The notes: a model not told the origin generated them from the letters alone. Counted from the first letter of the stretch, positions 38,594-48,726 are shown. The stretch: DNA of 64,000 nt from Duganella radicis (GCF_009720825.1 NZ_WNKY01000012.1:62001-126000), one strand, 5' to 3'. Made by a program: numbers and translations.

Positions 38594-39409
38594 ATGAGTT
38601 CAGTCGTGGCTAATCTAGTCGAAATCCGTGATTTACACTTCACCTATGGCAAGCGCGCGATCCTGACGGGCTTGAACATGGACTTTCCACGCGGGAAAGT
38701 GGTGGCGATCATGGGCGGCTCCGGTTCCGGCAAGACCACCGTGCTGCGCCTGATCGGCGGCCAATTGCGTCCGCAAAAGGGCCATGTCAAGGTCCAGGGG
38801 CAGGTGGTGCACAAGCTGAATACCGCCGGCCTGTATCTGTTGCGTCGCAAAATGGGCATGTTGTTTCAGCATGGCGCTCTGTTTACCGACCTCAGCGTGT
38901 TTGAAAACGTCGCCTTCCCGCTGCGCGAGCATACCGACCTGCCGGAAGAGCTGATCCGCAATCTGGTGCTGATGAAGCTGCAAGCCGTGGGCCTGCGCAA
39001 CGCCGCCAGGCTGAAACCGGGCGAAATCTCGGGCGGCATGGCGCGCCGCGTGGCGCTGGCGCGCTCGATCGCGCTGGACCCGGAACTGATTATGTATGAC
39101 GAGCCGTTCGCCGGCCTGGACCCGATCTCGATGGGCGTCACCGCCAACCTGATCCGCAACCTGAACACGGCGCTGGGCTCGACCACGGTGCTGGTGTCGC
39201 ACGACGTCAAGGAAAGCTTCGCCATCGCCGACTATGTTTATTTCCTGTCGCAAGGCAAGATCGTCGCCAGCGGCACGCCGGAAGAGATGATGGTGTCCAC
39301 CGACCCGTATGTGAAGCAGTTCGTCAACGCGGAAGCGGACGGCCCGGTGCCGTTCCACTATCCAGGCAAGTCCCTGGCCGACGATCTGGGCCTGGGAGTG
39401 CAAGTATGA
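38594..39409 (+). CDS. mlaF: Mla phospholipid transporter ATP-binding protein MlaF
   Basis: A 271-aa ABC ATPase powering lipid transport between inner and outer membranes. Walker A GGSGSGKTT near residue 40, signature ISGGMARRVALARS near 140, Walker B LIMYDEPFAGLDPIS, H-loop VLVSHDV. The ATG at 38594 is chosen since it is just before the conserved NLVEIRDLHFTYG; an ATG 18 codons earlier is also open and no clear ribosome site decides. First of the ordered block mlaF-E-D-A-C-B. Confidence 0.95.
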   Translation: MSSVVANLVEIRDLHFTYGKRAILTGLNMDFPRGKVVAIMGGSGSGKTTVLRLIGGQLRPQKGHVKVQGQVVHKLNTAGLYLLRRKMGMLFQHGALFTDLSVFENVAFPLREHTDLPEELIRNLVLMKLQAVGLRNAARLKPGEISGGMARRVALARSIALDPELIMYDEPFAGLDPISMGVTANLIRNLNTALGSTTVLVSHDVKESFAIADYVYFLSQGKIVASGTPEEMMVSTDPYVKQFVNAEADGPVPFHYPGKSLADDLGLGVQV

Positions 39410-40191
39410 GTGTAAAGAACTGGTTGTCCAAGCTGGGCGCGCCCCTGCGCGACTATATTGAAAGCATCGGCTTCGGCGCCCGCACCTTCGGCGCCATGCT
39501 GGGCCTGTCGCCGGGCCTGCTCAAGCGTCCGCGCCTGGTGGTCGAGCAGCTGCATTTCATCGGCAATTACTCGATGCTGATCATCACCCTGTCCGGCCTG
39601 TTCGTCGGCATGGTGCTGGGCCTGCAAGGCTATTACACGCTGAATAAATACGGCGCCGAGCAATCGCTGGGCCTGTTGGTGGCGCTGGGCCTGACCCGCG
39701 AGCTGGGCCCGGTCATCACCGCCCTGCTGTTCGCCGGCCGCGCCGGCACCTCGCTGACCGCCGAGATCGGCCTGATGAAGGCCGGCGAGCAGCTGTCGGC
39801 CATGGAAATGATGGCCGTGAACCCGATCCAGCGCGTGCTGGCGCCGCGTTTCTGGGCCGGCGTGATCTCGGTGCCGCTGCTGGCGTCGGTGTTCAGCGCG
39901 GTCGGCGTGCTGGGCGGCTGGCTGGTCGGCGTGCAGCTGATCGGCGTCGACGACGGCGCCTTCTGGTCGCAGATGCAGGCCGGCGTCGACATCTGGAAAG
40001 ATATTTACAACGGCTTCGCCAAGAGCGTGGTGTTCGGCATCGCCATCACCTTCATCGCCCTGTACCAAGGCTACGAAGCCCAGCCGACCCCGGAAGACGT
40101 GGCGCGCGCCACCACCCGTACCGTCGTGATCTCATCGCTGATGATCTGGTGGCTGGACTTCATGATGACGGCGCTGATGTTCAGCAAATAA
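39406..40191 (+). CDS. mlaE: Mla transporter permease MlaE
   Basis: A 261-aa inner-membrane permease with about five transmembrane segments. Family features: FIGNYSMLIITLSGLFVGMV, GLTRELGPVITALLFAGRAG, and MEMMAVNPIQRVLAPRFWAG. ATGA overlap with mlaF shows translational coupling. Together with MlaF, MlaD and MlaB it forms the core complex. Confidence 0.96.
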   Translation: MSVKNWLSKLGAPLRDYIESIGFGARTFGAMLGLSPGLLKRPRLVVEQLHFIGNYSMLIITLSGLFVGMVLGLQGYYTLNKYGAEQSLGLLVALGLTRELGPVITALLFAGRAGTSLTAEIGLMKAGEQLSAMEMMAVNPIQRVLAPRFWAGVISVPLLASVFSAVGVLGGWLVGVQLIGVDDGAFWSQMQAGVDIWKDIYNGFAKSVVFGIAITFIALYQGYEAQPTPEDVARATTRTVVISSLMIWWLDFMMTALMFSK

Positions 40192-40217
40192 AGATTAAGA
40201 AACTGAGGAAGAAGAAT

Positions 40218-40688
40218 ATGCAACGCAAATCTCTGGATGTCTGGGTCGGTCTGTTCATCGTTGTCGGCGTGGCTGCGCTGATGTTCCTGGCGCTCAAGGC
40301 CGGCAACATGAGCTCGCTGTCCTTCGGCAAGACCTACGCCGTCACCGCCAAGTTCGACAACATCGGCAGCCTGCGCCCGCAGGCGGCGGTCAAGGCCGCC
40401 GGCGTGGTGGTCGGCCGTGTGGGAGAGATCAAGTTTGATGACAAGAGCTACCAGGCGCTGGTAACCTTGAACATGGAAGAAGGTTACAAATTCCCTAAGG
40501 ACAGCTCGGCCAAAATCCTCACCGCCGGCCTGCTGGGCGAACAATATGTCGGCATCGAAGCCGGCGGCGACACCAACAATCTGGCTGCCGGCGACAAGAT
40601 CGCCCGCACCCAATCGGCTGCCGTACTGGAAGACCTGATCAATCAGTTCATCTACAGCAAAGCCGCCGAAGGAAAGGACGATAAATGA
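40218..40688 (+). CDS. mlaD: MlaD, MCE-domain lipid-binding protein
   Basis: A 156-aa protein anchored by one N-terminal membrane helix (about 8-26, VWVGLFIVVGVAALMFLALK) with a single MCE domain (about 38-116, TAKFDNIGSLRPQAAVKAAG) facing the periplasm; it forms the hexameric lipid channel. ATG 40218 follows GAGGAAGAAG; the longer frame starts inside mlaE. It overlaps mlaA by 4 bases. Confidence 0.95.
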   Translation: MQRKSLDVWVGLFIVVGVAALMFLALKAGNMSSLSFGKTYAVTAKFDNIGSLRPQAAVKAAGVVVGRVGEIKFDDKSYQALVTLNMEEGYKFPKDSSAKILTAGLLGEQYVGIEAGGDTNNLAAGDKIARTQSAAVLEDLINQFIYSKAAEGKDDK

Positions 40689-41488
40689 TCCGCACCACGA
40701 AATTCCGCCAGGCCGCGCTGGCGCTGGGCGTCACCCTGATGCTGGCCGGCTGCGCCGGTCCCAACCCGCGCGACCCGTACGAGAGCTACAACCGCGCCAT
40801 GTTCGAGTTCAACGACACGGTCGACACCTACGCCCTGAAACCGGCCGCCACGGTCTATAAAAACGTGACGCCCGGCTTCGTGCAAACCGGCGTCAGCAAC
40901 TTCTTCGGCAACCTGGGCGACGCCTGGACCGCTATCAACCAGCTGTTGCAAGGTAATGGCCAGGCCGGCATGTCCGACCTGAGCCGCTTCGCGCTGAACT
41001 CGACCCTGGGCATCGTCGGCCTGTTCGACATCGCCTCCGAGGCCGGCCTGCCGAAGCACAAGGAAGACTTCGGCCAGACCCTGGGCGTGTGGGGCGTGGA
41101 TTCCGGCCCTTACCTGGTGCTGCCGCTGCTGGGCCCGTCCACCGTGCGCGACACGGTGGCCCTGCCGGTCGATATCTCGGGCGACATCTGGCGCTACAAG
41201 GACCCGACCAACGTGCGCAACATCGGCACCGCGCTGCGCGTGATCGATACCCGCGCCGGCCTGCTGGACGCCTCCACCCTGCTGGAAGACGCCGCCCTGG
41301 ACCGCTACGAATTCCTGCGCGACGGCTATTTGCAGCGCCGCGAAAGCCAGATCCACCCGGACGGCGACGGCCCCTCCAGCAAGCCTAAAAAAGATGACAG
41401 CGCAGAAACTTCCACACCCGTGTCATCCGAATCGGCCCCAAAAGAGTTAAACTCCGGCACACCGGCTGCAAAACCTGACAGCCAGTGA
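40685..41488 (+). CDS. mlaA: MlaA (VacJ) outer-membrane lipoprotein
   Basis: A 267-aa lipoprotein with lipobox LAGC (Cys23 region MLAGCAGP). The MlaA domain follows: DPYESYNRAMFEFNDTVD, WGVDSGPYLVLPLLGPSTVR. It removes mislocated phospholipids from the outer leaflet and passes them to MlaC. The last about 45 residues are a Ser/Pro/Lys-rich disordered tail. In enterics mlaA is unlinked; its inclusion in the operon is typical of Betaproteobacteria. Confidence 0.95.
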   Translation: MIRTTKFRQAALALGVTLMLAGCAGPNPRDPYESYNRAMFEFNDTVDTYALKPAATVYKNVTPGFVQTGVSNFFGNLGDAWTAINQLLQGNGQAGMSDLSRFALNSTLGIVGLFDIASEAGLPKHKEDFGQTLGVWGVDSGPYLVLPLLGPSTVRDTVALPVDISGDIWRYKDPTNVRNIGTALRVIDTRAGLLDASTLLEDAALDRYEFLRDGYLQRRESQIHPDGDGPSSKPKKDDSAETSTPVSSESAPKELNSGTPAAKPDSQ

Positions 41489-41519
41489 CCCCGAGAACCA
41501 CTCATAAGGCATAGAAAAG

Positions 41520-42164
41520 ATGAAATTCATTAAACAATTTATCGCTTTAGCAACTGTTGCCGTCGCCTTCAACGCGCACGCCGCCGCCCCTGCCAACGAG
41601 GCGCCGGACGCGCTGGTGAAACGCATCAGCCAGGACGTGATCGACACCGCCAAGGCCGACAAGGCCATCCAGGCCGGCGACACCAAGAAGGTGATCGACC
41701 TGGTGGAAACCAAGATCCTGCCGTACGTGGACTTCCAGCGCATGACCTCGCTGGCCGCCGGCCGCTTCTGGCGCGACGCCACCCCGGAACAGCAGAAAGC
41801 CCTGACCGAACAGTTCCGTTCGCTGTTGGTGTTCACCTATTCGGGCGCGCTGTCGCAGGTCAAGGATCAGACCATCGAATTCAAGCCCCTGCGTGCCGAT
41901 CCGGCCGACACCGAGGTGGAAGTGCGCTCGCAGGTCAACATGCCGCGCGGCGAACCGATCCCGCTGAACTACCGCGTCGCCAAGGGCCCGCAAGGCTGGA
42001 AGATCTACGACATCAACGTGCTGGGCGCGTGGCTGGTCGAGACCTACAAGGGCACCTTTGCCTCGGAAATCTCGAAAGGCGGCATGGACGGCCTGATCAA
42101 GGCGCTGACCGAGAAAAACAAGAAGCTCGCCAGCAAGCCACTGAAAACCAACGCACCCAAGTAA
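41520..42164 (+). CDS. mlaC: MlaC, periplasmic phospholipid carrier
   Basis: A 214-aa soluble periplasmic protein with signal peptide (about 1-21, cleavage after AHAA), and the Tol-tol-Ttg2 fold: ILPYVDFQRMTSLAAGRFWR, FRSLLVFTYSGAL, YDINVLGAWLVETYKGTF. It shuttles phospholipids between the MlaA-porin complex and MlaFEDB. A basic tail ends in KKLASKPLKTNAPK. Confidence 0.95.
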   Translation: MKFIKQFIALATVAVAFNAHAAAPANEAPDALVKRISQDVIDTAKADKAIQAGDTKKVIDLVETKILPYVDFQRMTSLAAGRFWRDATPEQQKALTEQFRSLLVFTYSGALSQVKDQTIEFKPLRADPADTEVEVRSQVNMPRGEPIPLNYRVAKGPQGWKIYDINVLGAWLVETYKGTFASEISKGGMDGLIKALTEKNKKLASKPLKTNAPK

Positions 42165-42173
42165 GCTGACGCC

Positions 42174-42608
42174 ATGAACGCCGTTACCGAACCCATCGAC
42201 AATTTGCAGTCGCTCACGTCCCTGACCGTGCTCAACGCCACCGCGGCGCTGGAGCGCGGCTATGCCGCCCTGCGCGCCGGCCAGACCGTGTTCGACCTGC
42301 GTCATGTGTTGACGGTGGATTCGGTGGCGGTGTCGGTGATGCTGTCGTGGCAGCGCGCCGCGCAGGCCGCGGGCGTCCAGCTGCAACTGAAAAACCTGCC
42401 GCCGGCGCTGCAAAGCCTGACCAAGCTGTACGGCGTGTGCACGCTGCTGTTCCCGACCGACGTCAAGCTGGAACAGGACGGCAACATCCCGCGCAACCCC
42501 GCGCACGACGAATTCTCCCCGGTGAAAGCGCCGGAATCGGTCTTCAGCAAGAAGACCCAGGTGGGCAACGATTCGGCCGACAACTCGGCCGCCCACCATC
42601 ACCATTGA
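42174..42608 (+). CDS. mlaB: MlaB, STAS-domain protein
   Basis: A 144-aa protein whose first 95 residues are a STAS domain (FDLRHVLTVDSVAVSVMLSW), the cytoplasmic partner stabilising MlaF. The remaining about 45 residues are a disordered extension rich in Ser and ending in four histidines (AAHHHH), longer than the about 97-aa enteric MlaB. It follows mlaC by nine bases and ends the Mla block. Confidence 0.88.
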   Translation: MNAVTEPIDNLQSLTSLTVLNATAALERGYAALRAGQTVFDLRHVLTVDSVAVSVMLSWQRAAQAAGVQLQLKNLPPALQSLTKLYGVCTLLFPTDVKLEQDGNIPRNPAHDEFSPVKAPESVFSKKTQVGNDSADNSAAHHHH

Positions 42609-42672
42609 CCCCCGCCTCCCCCCGCCGCCTGCTGTAAATCCCCGGTCCGGCTCAGCCGGATCAAAATTCCAA

Positions 42673-42678
42673 TATAAT
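42673..42678 (+). promoter_or_regulatory. Possible -10 (TATAAT) for the yadGH-ibaG-murA-his run
   Basis: A perfect TATAAT in the only sizeable gap (159 bases) between mlaB and yadG. No good -35 is placed 16-18 bases upstream, where a TCCGGC-TCA-GCCGGA hairpin lies instead; the hairpin may be a weak mla terminator. Confidence 0.3.
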
Positions 42679-42767
42679 TGAACGTTGCCGCAGTCGAAGA
42701 GCCGTGGCGCCCGCAGCATCTTCCTTCGCGCCGGTTCTGCCGCCGCAACCTTATAGATAAGTCAAGA

Positions 42768-43682
42768 ATGACAGCGATCCAAATTAGCAATGTCGAGAAG
42801 CGCTACAAGTCGCTCCAGGCGCTGGGCGGCGTCTCACTGAACATTGAAGAAGGCGAATTTTTCGGCCTGCTCGGCCCGAATGGCGCCGGCAAAACCACCC
42901 TGATTTCCATCATCGCCGGCTTGAACCGCCCGGACAATGGCTCGGTCAAGATCCACGGCCACGACGTGGTCAGCGATTTCCGCGCGGCCCGCAAGAAGCT
43001 GGGCGTGGTGCCGCAGGAACTGGTGTTCGACCCCTTCTTCACCGTGCGTGAAACCCTGCGCCTGCAATCCGGTTACTTTGGCCTGAAGAACAACGACGCC
43101 TGGATCGACGAGGTGATGCACAACCTCGACCTGACCAACAAGGCCGACACCAATATGCGCGCGCTGTCCGGCGGCATGAAGCGCCGCGTGCTGGTGGCGC
43201 AGGCGCTGGTGCACAAGCCGCCCGTGATCGTGCTCGACGAGCCGACCGCCGGCGTCGACGTCGAACTGCGCCAGACGCTGTGGAAGTTCATCTCGCGTCT
43301 CAACCGCGAAGGCCACACCGTGGTGCTGACCACGCACTATCTGGAAGAAGCGCAAGCCATGTGCAAGCGCGTGGCCATGCTCAAACTGGGCAAGGTGGTG
43401 GCGCTGGACTCCATGGCCTCGCTGATCCGCCGCATCTCCGGCTCGCAGCTGATCGTCAACATGACGCATGGCGACCTGCCGGACGACCTGCGCTCGCTGA
43501 TCACGCACCCGGAAACCTCGGAGCACGGCAAGAAGTACAGCCTGCGCATCAATGAATACGCTGAAGTCGAGCAGATTTTGAAACGCCTGCGCGAGTCGGG
43601 CGCCATCATCGACGAAATGCAACTGCAACAAGCGGATCTGGAAGACATCTTCATCCAGATCATGGAAAAAGGTACCGTATGA
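42768..43682 (+). CDS. yadG: ABC transporter ATP-binding protein, YadG family
   Basis: A 304-aa ATPase of the ABC-2 class: Walker A GPNGAGKTT near residue 40, signature ALSGGMKRRVLVAQAL, Walker B VIVLDEPTAGVD, H-loop VVLTTHYLEEA; a C-terminal extension (about 230-304) is typical of YadG/CcmA-like exporters. ATG 42768 is preferred over an upstream in-frame ATG. Partner permease follows with an ATGA overlap. Substrate unknown. Confidence 0.93.
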   Translation: MTAIQISNVEKRYKSLQALGGVSLNIEEGEFFGLLGPNGAGKTTLISIIAGLNRPDNGSVKIHGHDVVSDFRAARKKLGVVPQELVFDPFFTVRETLRLQSGYFGLKNNDAWIDEVMHNLDLTNKADTNMRALSGGMKRRVLVAQALVHKPPVIVLDEPTAGVDVELRQTLWKFISRLNREGHTVVLTTHYLEEAQAMCKRVAMLKLGKVVALDSMASLIRRISGSQLIVNMTHGDLPDDLRSLITHPETSEHGKKYSLRINEYAEVEQILKRLRESGAIIDEMQLQQADLEDIFIQIMEKGTV

Positions 43683-44446
43683 ACTTCCTCTCCGCCGGCT
43701 TCCGCACCCTGGTCTACAAGGAGACCTTGCGCTTCTGGAAGGTAGCGACGCAAACCATCGCCGCGCCGATCCTGACCGCCATGCTGTACCTGCTGATTTT
43801 CGGTCACGTGCTGGAAGGTCGCGTCAACGTCTACGATGGCGTCAACTACACCTCCTTCCTGATTCCGGGCCTGGTGATGATGAGCGTCTTGCAGAACGCC
43901 TTCGCCAACTCCTCGTCCTCGCTGATCCAGTCCAAGATCACCGGCAACCTGGTGTTCGTGCTGCTGACGCCTTTGTCGCACTGGGAGATTTTCTCGGCCT
44001 ACGTGATCGCCGCCATGGTGCGCGGCATCGTGGTCGGCTGCGGCGTGTTCTTCGTGACCGCGTGGTTCGCCCACTTGTCGTTCGCGGCGCCGCTGTGGAT
44101 CATCGTGTTTGCGCTGCTGGGCGCCGCCATCCTCGGCACCATGGGCCTGATCGCCGGCATCTGGGCCGAGAAGTTCGACCAGCTGGCCGCCTTCCAGAAC
44201 TTCCTGATCGTGCCGCTGACCTTCCTGGCCGGCGTGTTTTACTCGATCCATTCGCTGCCGCCGGTATGGCAGGCGGTATCGCATTTGAATCCGTTCTTCT
44301 ACATGATCGACGGCTTCCGTTACGGTTTCTTCGGCCAGTCCGACGTCAATCCGCTGGTGAGCGTGGCCATTGTTGCGGCCTTCCTGGTGGTGCTGGCGTT
44401 CCTGGCGATTCGTTTGCTGCGCTCGGGCTACCGCCTGCGCCACTAA
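43679..44446 (+). CDS. yadH: ABC-2 type permease, YadH family
   Basis: A 255-aa membrane protein with six hydrophobic segments and the ABC-2 signature region GNLVFVLLTPLSHWEIFSAY and VPLTFLAGVFYSIHSLPP. It pairs with YadG. The YadGH pair next to Mla and murA suggests an envelope function, but the exported molecule is not known. Confidence 0.93.
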   Translation: MNFLSAGFRTLVYKETLRFWKVATQTIAAPILTAMLYLLIFGHVLEGRVNVYDGVNYTSFLIPGLVMMSVLQNAFANSSSSLIQSKITGNLVFVLLTPLSHWEIFSAYVIAAMVRGIVVGCGVFFVTAWFAHLSFAAPLWIIVFALLGAAILGTMGLIAGIWAEKFDQLAAFQNFLIVPLTFLAGVFYSIHSLPPVWQAVSHLNPFFYMIDGFRYGFFGQSDVNPLVSVAIVAAFLVVLAFLAIRLLRSGYRLRH

Positions 44447-44461
44447 TTCATAGGATTCATC

Positions 44462-44698
44462 ATGGTCACCACTCCAGAACTCATCCACGGCTACATCAAG
44501 GCCGGCCTCGAATGCACCCACCTCGAAGTGGAGGGCGACGGCCAGCACTTCCAGGCCGTGATTGTGTCGCCCGCGTTTGCCGGCAAGCGCCTGATCCAGC
44601 GCCACCAGCTGGTGTACGCTGCGCTGGGCGACCGCATGCGTGAAGAAATCCACGCGCTGTCGATGAAAACCCTCACCCCTGACGAATACCAAGGATAA
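44462..44698 (+). CDS. ibaG: BolA-like protein IbaG
   Basis: A 78-aa BolA-fold protein ([38 protein letters not shown]) with the conserved Cys and His positions used to share a [2Fe-2S] cluster with monothiol glutaredoxin. It is next to mla and murA in E. coli too. GrxD at 23178 is a likely partner. It starts 15 bases after yadH and ends 2 before murA. Confidence 0.95.
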   Translation: MVTTPELIHGYIKAGLECTHLEVEGDGQHFQAVIVSPAFAGKRLIQRHQLVYAALGDRMREEIHALSMKTLTPDEYQG

Positions 44699-44700
44699 GC

Positions 44701-45951
44701 ATGGACAAGCTTCTGATTCAAGGCGGTAACCGCCTGCAAGGCGACATCACCATCTCCGGCGCCAAGAACGCGGCGTTGCCTATCCTGTGCGCCGGTTTGC
44801 TGACTTCCGGCGATGTCGAACTGTCCAACGTGCCGCACCTGCACGATGTATCGACCATCCTGAAACTGCTGGGCGAGACCGGCCTGAAAGTCACGCAGGA
44901 CGGCGACAAGGTCACCCTGAACGGCAGCGCCATCACCAAGCTGGAAGCGCCGTACGATCTGGTGAAAACCATGCGCGCCTCGATCCTGGTACTGGGTCCG
45001 CTGCTGGCGCGCTTCGGCGAAGCCAAGGTCTCGCTGCCGGGCGGCTGCGCCATCGGTTCACGTCCGGTGGATCAGCACATCAAGGGCTTGCAGGCGCTGG
45101 GCGCCGACATCACCGTTGAAGGCGGCTATATCTACGCCAAGTGCGCCAAGCTGAAAGGCGCGCGCATCGTCACCGACATGATCACCGTCACCGGCACCGA
45201 AAACCTGCTGATGGCCGCAACGCTGGCCGAAGGCGAAACCGTGCTGGAAAACGCCGCCTGCGAACCTGAAGTGACCGACCTTGCCAACCTGCTGGTGGCC
45301 ATGGGCGCGAAAATCGAAGGCATCGGCACCAACCGTCTGGTGATTCAGGGCGTGAGCGAACTGCGTGGCGCCAGACACGCCGTGATTTCGGACCGCATCG
45401 AAGCGGCCACCTTCCTGTGCGCCGTCGCGGCCACCGGCGGCGATATCACCATCCGCAACACGCGCGTGGACATCATGGATGCGGCGCTGGACAAGCTGCG
45501 CGAGATCGGTGTGACGCTGACCATCGGCGACAACTGGATCCGTGCGCAGATGGACAAGCGTCCGTCGCCTGTGACCTTCCGCACCACCGAATACCCGGGC
45601 TTCCCGACCGATATGCAGGCGCAATTCATGGCGGTGAACACCATCGCCAACGGCGCCAGCCGCGTGACGGAAACCATTTTTGAAAACCGCTTCATGCACG
45701 TCCAGGAGATGAACCGTCTGGGCGCGCAAATTGAAACCGATGGCAACACCGCCTTTATCAAAGGCGTTGAACAGCTGGTTGGCGCGCCTGTGATGGCGAC
45801 CGACCTGCGTGCATCCGCTTCGCTGGTGATCGCCGGCCTGGCTGCGCGCGGTGAAACGCTGGTCGACCGCATCTATCACCTGGACCGCGGCTACGATCAG
45901 ATGGAAGTCAAACTCTCCGCCGTAGGCGCCAACATCAAGCGAATCAAGTAA
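44701..45951 (+). CDS. murA: UDP-N-acetylglucosamine 1-carboxyvinyltransferase
   Basis: A 416-aa enzyme doing the first committed step of peptidoglycan synthesis. The fosfomycin-sensitive active-site cysteine is Cys116 in [14 protein letters not shown]. Also visible: KNAALP near residue 22 (catalytic Lys) and [15 protein letters not shown] near the end. Full length. It is between ibaG and hisG with only four bases to hisG. Confidence 0.97.
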   Translation: MDKLLIQGGNRLQGDITISGAKNAALPILCAGLLTSGDVELSNVPHLHDVSTILKLLGETGLKVTQDGDKVTLNGSAITKLEAPYDLVKTMRASILVLGPLLARFGEAKVSLPGGCAIGSRPVDQHIKGLQALGADITVEGGYIYAKCAKLKGARIVTDMITVTGTENLLMAATLAEGETVLENAACEPEVTDLANLLVAMGAKIEGIGTNRLVIQGVSELRGARHAVISDRIEAATFLCAVAATGGDITIRNTRVDIMDAALDKLREIGVTLTIGDNWIRAQMDKRPSPVTFRTTEYPGFPTDMQAQFMAVNTIANGASRVTETIFENRFMHVQEMNRLGAQIETDGNTAFIKGVEQLVGAPVMATDLRASASLVIAGLAARGETLVDRIYHLDRGYDQMEVKLSAVGANIKRIK

Positions 45952-45955
45952 AACC

Positions 45956-46621
45956 ATGAGCACCTTTCAAGCCGACTCCCAGCAGCTGATTCTTGCGCTG
46001 TCGAAGGGCCGCATTTTCGAAGACACCCTGCCGCTGCTGGAAGCGGCCGGCATCACCGTCACCGAGAATCCGGAAACCTCGCGCAAGCTGATCCTGCCGA
46101 CCAACGACCCTGACGTGCGCGTGCTGATCGTGCGCGCGACCGACGTGCCGACCTATGTGCAGCATGGCGCGGCGGACTTCGGCGTGGCCGGCAAGGATGT
46201 GCTGCTGGAGCACGGCGGCGAAGGCTTGTACCAGCCGATCGACCTGCATATCGCCGAGTGCCGCATGTCGGTCGCGGTGCGCAACGGCTTCGATTACGAC
46301 ACCGCCGTGCGCCAGGGCGCGCGCCTGCGCGTGGCCACCAAGTTCGTCGAAACCGCGCGCGCGCACTTCGCCAAGAAGGGCGTGCACGTGGACCTGATCA
46401 AGCTGTATGGCTCGATGGAGCTGGCACCGCTGGTCGGCCTGTCGGACGCGATTGTCGACGTGGTCAGCACTGGCGGTACGCTGCGCGCCAACGACCTGAA
46501 AGAGGTCGAGGCCATCATGGATATTTCCTCGCGCCTGATCGTGAATCAAGCCGCGCTGAAGATGAAACGCGAGCGCCTGCAACCGATTATCGAAGCATTT
46601 GAACGCGCATCCAAAAAATGA
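45956..46621 (+). CDS. hisG: ATP phosphoribosyltransferase, short form
   Basis: A 221-aa catalytic subunit for the first histidine step (ATP + PRPP). Motifs: [20 protein letters not shown], and the PRPP loop [14 protein letters not shown]. It lacks the C-terminal regulatory domain of the about 300-aa long form, so it requires HisZ, a histidyl-tRNA synthetase paralogue, which is not in this window. Stop overlaps hisD start by four bases. Confidence 0.96.
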   Translation: MSTFQADSQQLILALSKGRIFEDTLPLLEAAGITVTENPETSRKLILPTNDPDVRVLIVRATDVPTYVQHGAADFGVAGKDVLLEHGGEGLYQPIDLHIAECRMSVAVRNGFDYDTAVRQGARLRVATKFVETARAHFAKKGVHVDLIKLYGSMELAPLVGLSDAIVDVVSTGGTLRANDLKEVEAIMDISSRLIVNQAALKMKRERLQPIIEAFERASKK

Positions 46622-47925
46622 TTACCAAGCTCGATTCCAGCCAGGCCGATTTCAAACAGCGTCTGGACACCCTGCTGGCGTTTGAAGCCAGCACCGACGA
46701 CGCCATCGAATCTGCCGTCGGCAAGATCCTCGCCGATGTGAAAGCACGCGGCGATGCCGCCGTCCTCGAATACACCAACAAATTCGACCGCCTGCCGAAC
46801 GGCGGCGCCACCAGCATGGCGGCGCTGGACGTGTCGCAGGAAGAACTGCAAGCGGCGCTGGCCGCGATTCCTGAAGCGCAGCGCAAGGCATTGGAAGTCG
46901 CAGCGCAGCGCGTGCGCGTGTTCCACGAACGCCAGAAGCAGGAACTGAACGGCTTCACCTACACCGAGCCTGATGGCACGGTGCTGGGTCAGCGCGTGAC
47001 GCCGCTGGACCGCGTCGGTATCTACGTCCCTGGCGGTAAAGCCGCCTACCCATCGTCGGTACTGATGAACGCGATTCCGGCGCACGTCGCCGGCGTGGAA
47101 GAAATCATCATGGTGGTGCCAACGCCGGACGGGGTGAAAAACCAGATGGTGTTCGCCGCCGCCGCCATCGCTGGCGTGACGCGCGTGATCACCATCGGCG
47201 GCGCCCAAGCCGTGGCCGCGCTGGCCTACGGCACCGAAACCATACAGGCGGTCGACAAAATCGTCGGCCCGGGCAACGCCTACGTGGCCTCGGCCAAGCG
47301 CCGCGTGTTCGGCACCGTCGGCATCGACATGATCGCCGGCCCGTCGGAAATCCTGATCGTCGCCGACGGCACCACCGATCCTGACTGGGTCGCGATGGAC
47401 CTGTTCTCGCAGGCGGAGCACGACGAGCTGGCGCAAGCCATCCTGCTGTGCCCGGACGCCGACTACATCGCCAAGGTGGAAGCCAGCATAGAAAAGCTAC
47501 TGCCACAGATGCCGCGCCAGGAAGTCATCAAGACCTCGCTGGGCGACCGCGGCGCGCTGGTCAAAGTGCGCGACATGGACCAAGCGTGCGCCATCGCCAA
47601 CAGCATCGCCGCCGAGCACCTGGAGATCTCCGCCGTCGAGCCGCGGCAATGGGCCGACAAGATCCGCCACGCAGGCGCCATGTTCCTCGGCCGCTTCTCG
47701 TCCGAGTCGCTGGGCGACTACTGCTGCGGTCCGAATCACGTGCTGCCGACCTCGCGCACCGCGCGTTTCTCGTCGCCGCTGGGCGTGTACGATTTCCAGA
47801 AACGTTCATCCATCATTCACGTCAGCGAAGCCGGCGCCCAAACGCTGGGCAAGGTCGCGGCCGAACTGGCCTACGGCGAGGGCTTGCAGGCGCACGCCCG
47901 CAGCGCGGAGTTGCGCCTCAAATGA
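46618..47925 (+). CDS. hisD: Histidinol dehydrogenase
   Basis: A 435-aa NAD-dependent zinc enzyme oxidising histidinol to histidine. Motifs: [45 protein letters not shown], and AEHLEI near 325. Intact. ATGA overlaps link it to hisG upstream and to the methyltransferase gene downstream. Confidence 0.97.
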   Translation: MITKLDSSQADFKQRLDTLLAFEASTDDAIESAVGKILADVKARGDAAVLEYTNKFDRLPNGGATSMAALDVSQEELQAALAAIPEAQRKALEVAAQRVRVFHERQKQELNGFTYTEPDGTVLGQRVTPLDRVGIYVPGGKAAYPSSVLMNAIPAHVAGVEEIIMVVPTPDGVKNQMVFAAAAIAGVTRVITIGGAQAVAALAYGTETIQAVDKIVGPGNAYVASAKRRVFGTVGIDMIAGPSEILIVADGTTDPDWVAMDLFSQAEHDELAQAILLCPDADYIAKVEASIEKLLPQMPRQEVIKTSLGDRGALVKVRDMDQACAIANSIAAEHLEISAVEPRQWADKIRHAGAMFLGRFSSESLGDYCCGPNHVLPTSRTARFSSPLGVYDFQKRSSIIHVSEAGAQTLGKVAAELAYGEGLQAHARSAELRLK

Positions 47926-48713
47926 GTGATTGGCTCAATCAGGTTTTCTGTGAGGATGCGCTGGCCGGACTGGCGCGCATCCCGGATGGTTCCATCGACC
48001 TGATTCTGACCGACCCGCCGTACAACCTCGGCAAGGACTACGGCAATGGCTCGGACCAGCAAACGGTAGACGAATACCTGCGCTGGACCGAACAGTGGAT
48101 CGACGCCGCCCTGCCCAAGCTCAAGCCCAACGGCAGCTTGTACATTTTCCTGACCTGGCGTTTTTCGCCGGAGATTTTCGTCATGCTGAAAAAGCGCATG
48201 ACGATGATGAACGAAATTATCTGGGACCGCCGCGTGCCGTCGATGGGCGGCAGCGTGCGCAGCTTCTCGTCGGTGCACGACACCGTCGGTTTCTTCGTGC
48301 GCCGCAAGGATTACTACTTCGATCTCGACGCCGTGCGCATCCCGTACGACGCCGAGACCAAGAAAGCCCGCACGCGCTCCATCTTCATCGGCGCCAAGTG
48401 GCTGGAAGTGGGCTACAACCCTAAAGATGTGTGGAGCGTCTCGCGCCTGCACCGTGAGCATCCGGAGCGCGCCGATCATCCCACGCAAAAGCCGCTGGAG
48501 ATTATCGAGCGCATGGTCAAGGCCTCGTGCCCGCCGGACGGCGTGGTGCTGGACCTGTTCATGGGCAGCGGTACGACGGCGGTGGCGGCCCGGCGCTGCG
48601 GCCGGAATTTTGTCGGATTCGAACTGAATCCCGAGTATTGCAGCATCATCGCCGAGCGCCTTGCCGCGCCGGAGGTGCCGATCAAGAAGTCCCGAAGTTT
48701 AGTCAACTCATAG
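47922..48713 (+). CDS. Beta-class N6-adenine/N4-cytosine DNA methyltransferase (solitary)
   Basis: A 263-aa SAM-dependent DNA methyltransferase. The catalytic motif DPPY is at residues 31-34 and precedes the SAM-binding [14 protein letters not shown] near residue 215, the order of the beta class (CcrM/M.RsrI-like). DPPY is more usual for N6-adenine. [14 protein letters not shown] is also typical. No restriction endonuclease gene is adjacent, so it is an orphan enzyme. The ATG overlaps the hisD stop (ATGA) and hisC follows 13 bases later. It carries no obvious separate recognition domain beyond the about 150-residue middle segment. Target site cannot be read from the sequence. Confidence 0.92.
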   Translation: MSDWLNQVFCEDALAGLARIPDGSIDLILTDPPYNLGKDYGNGSDQQTVDEYLRWTEQWIDAALPKLKPNGSLYIFLTWRFSPEIFVMLKKRMTMMNEIIWDRRVPSMGGSVRSFSSVHDTVGFFVRRKDYYFDLDAVRIPYDAETKKARTRSIFIGAKWLEVGYNPKDVWSVSRLHREHPERADHPTQKPLEIIERMVKASCPPDGVVLDLFMGSGTTAVAARRCGRNFVGFELNPEYCSIIAERLAAPEVPIKKSRSLVNS

Positions 48714-48726
48714 GAGCCCGAGTAAG

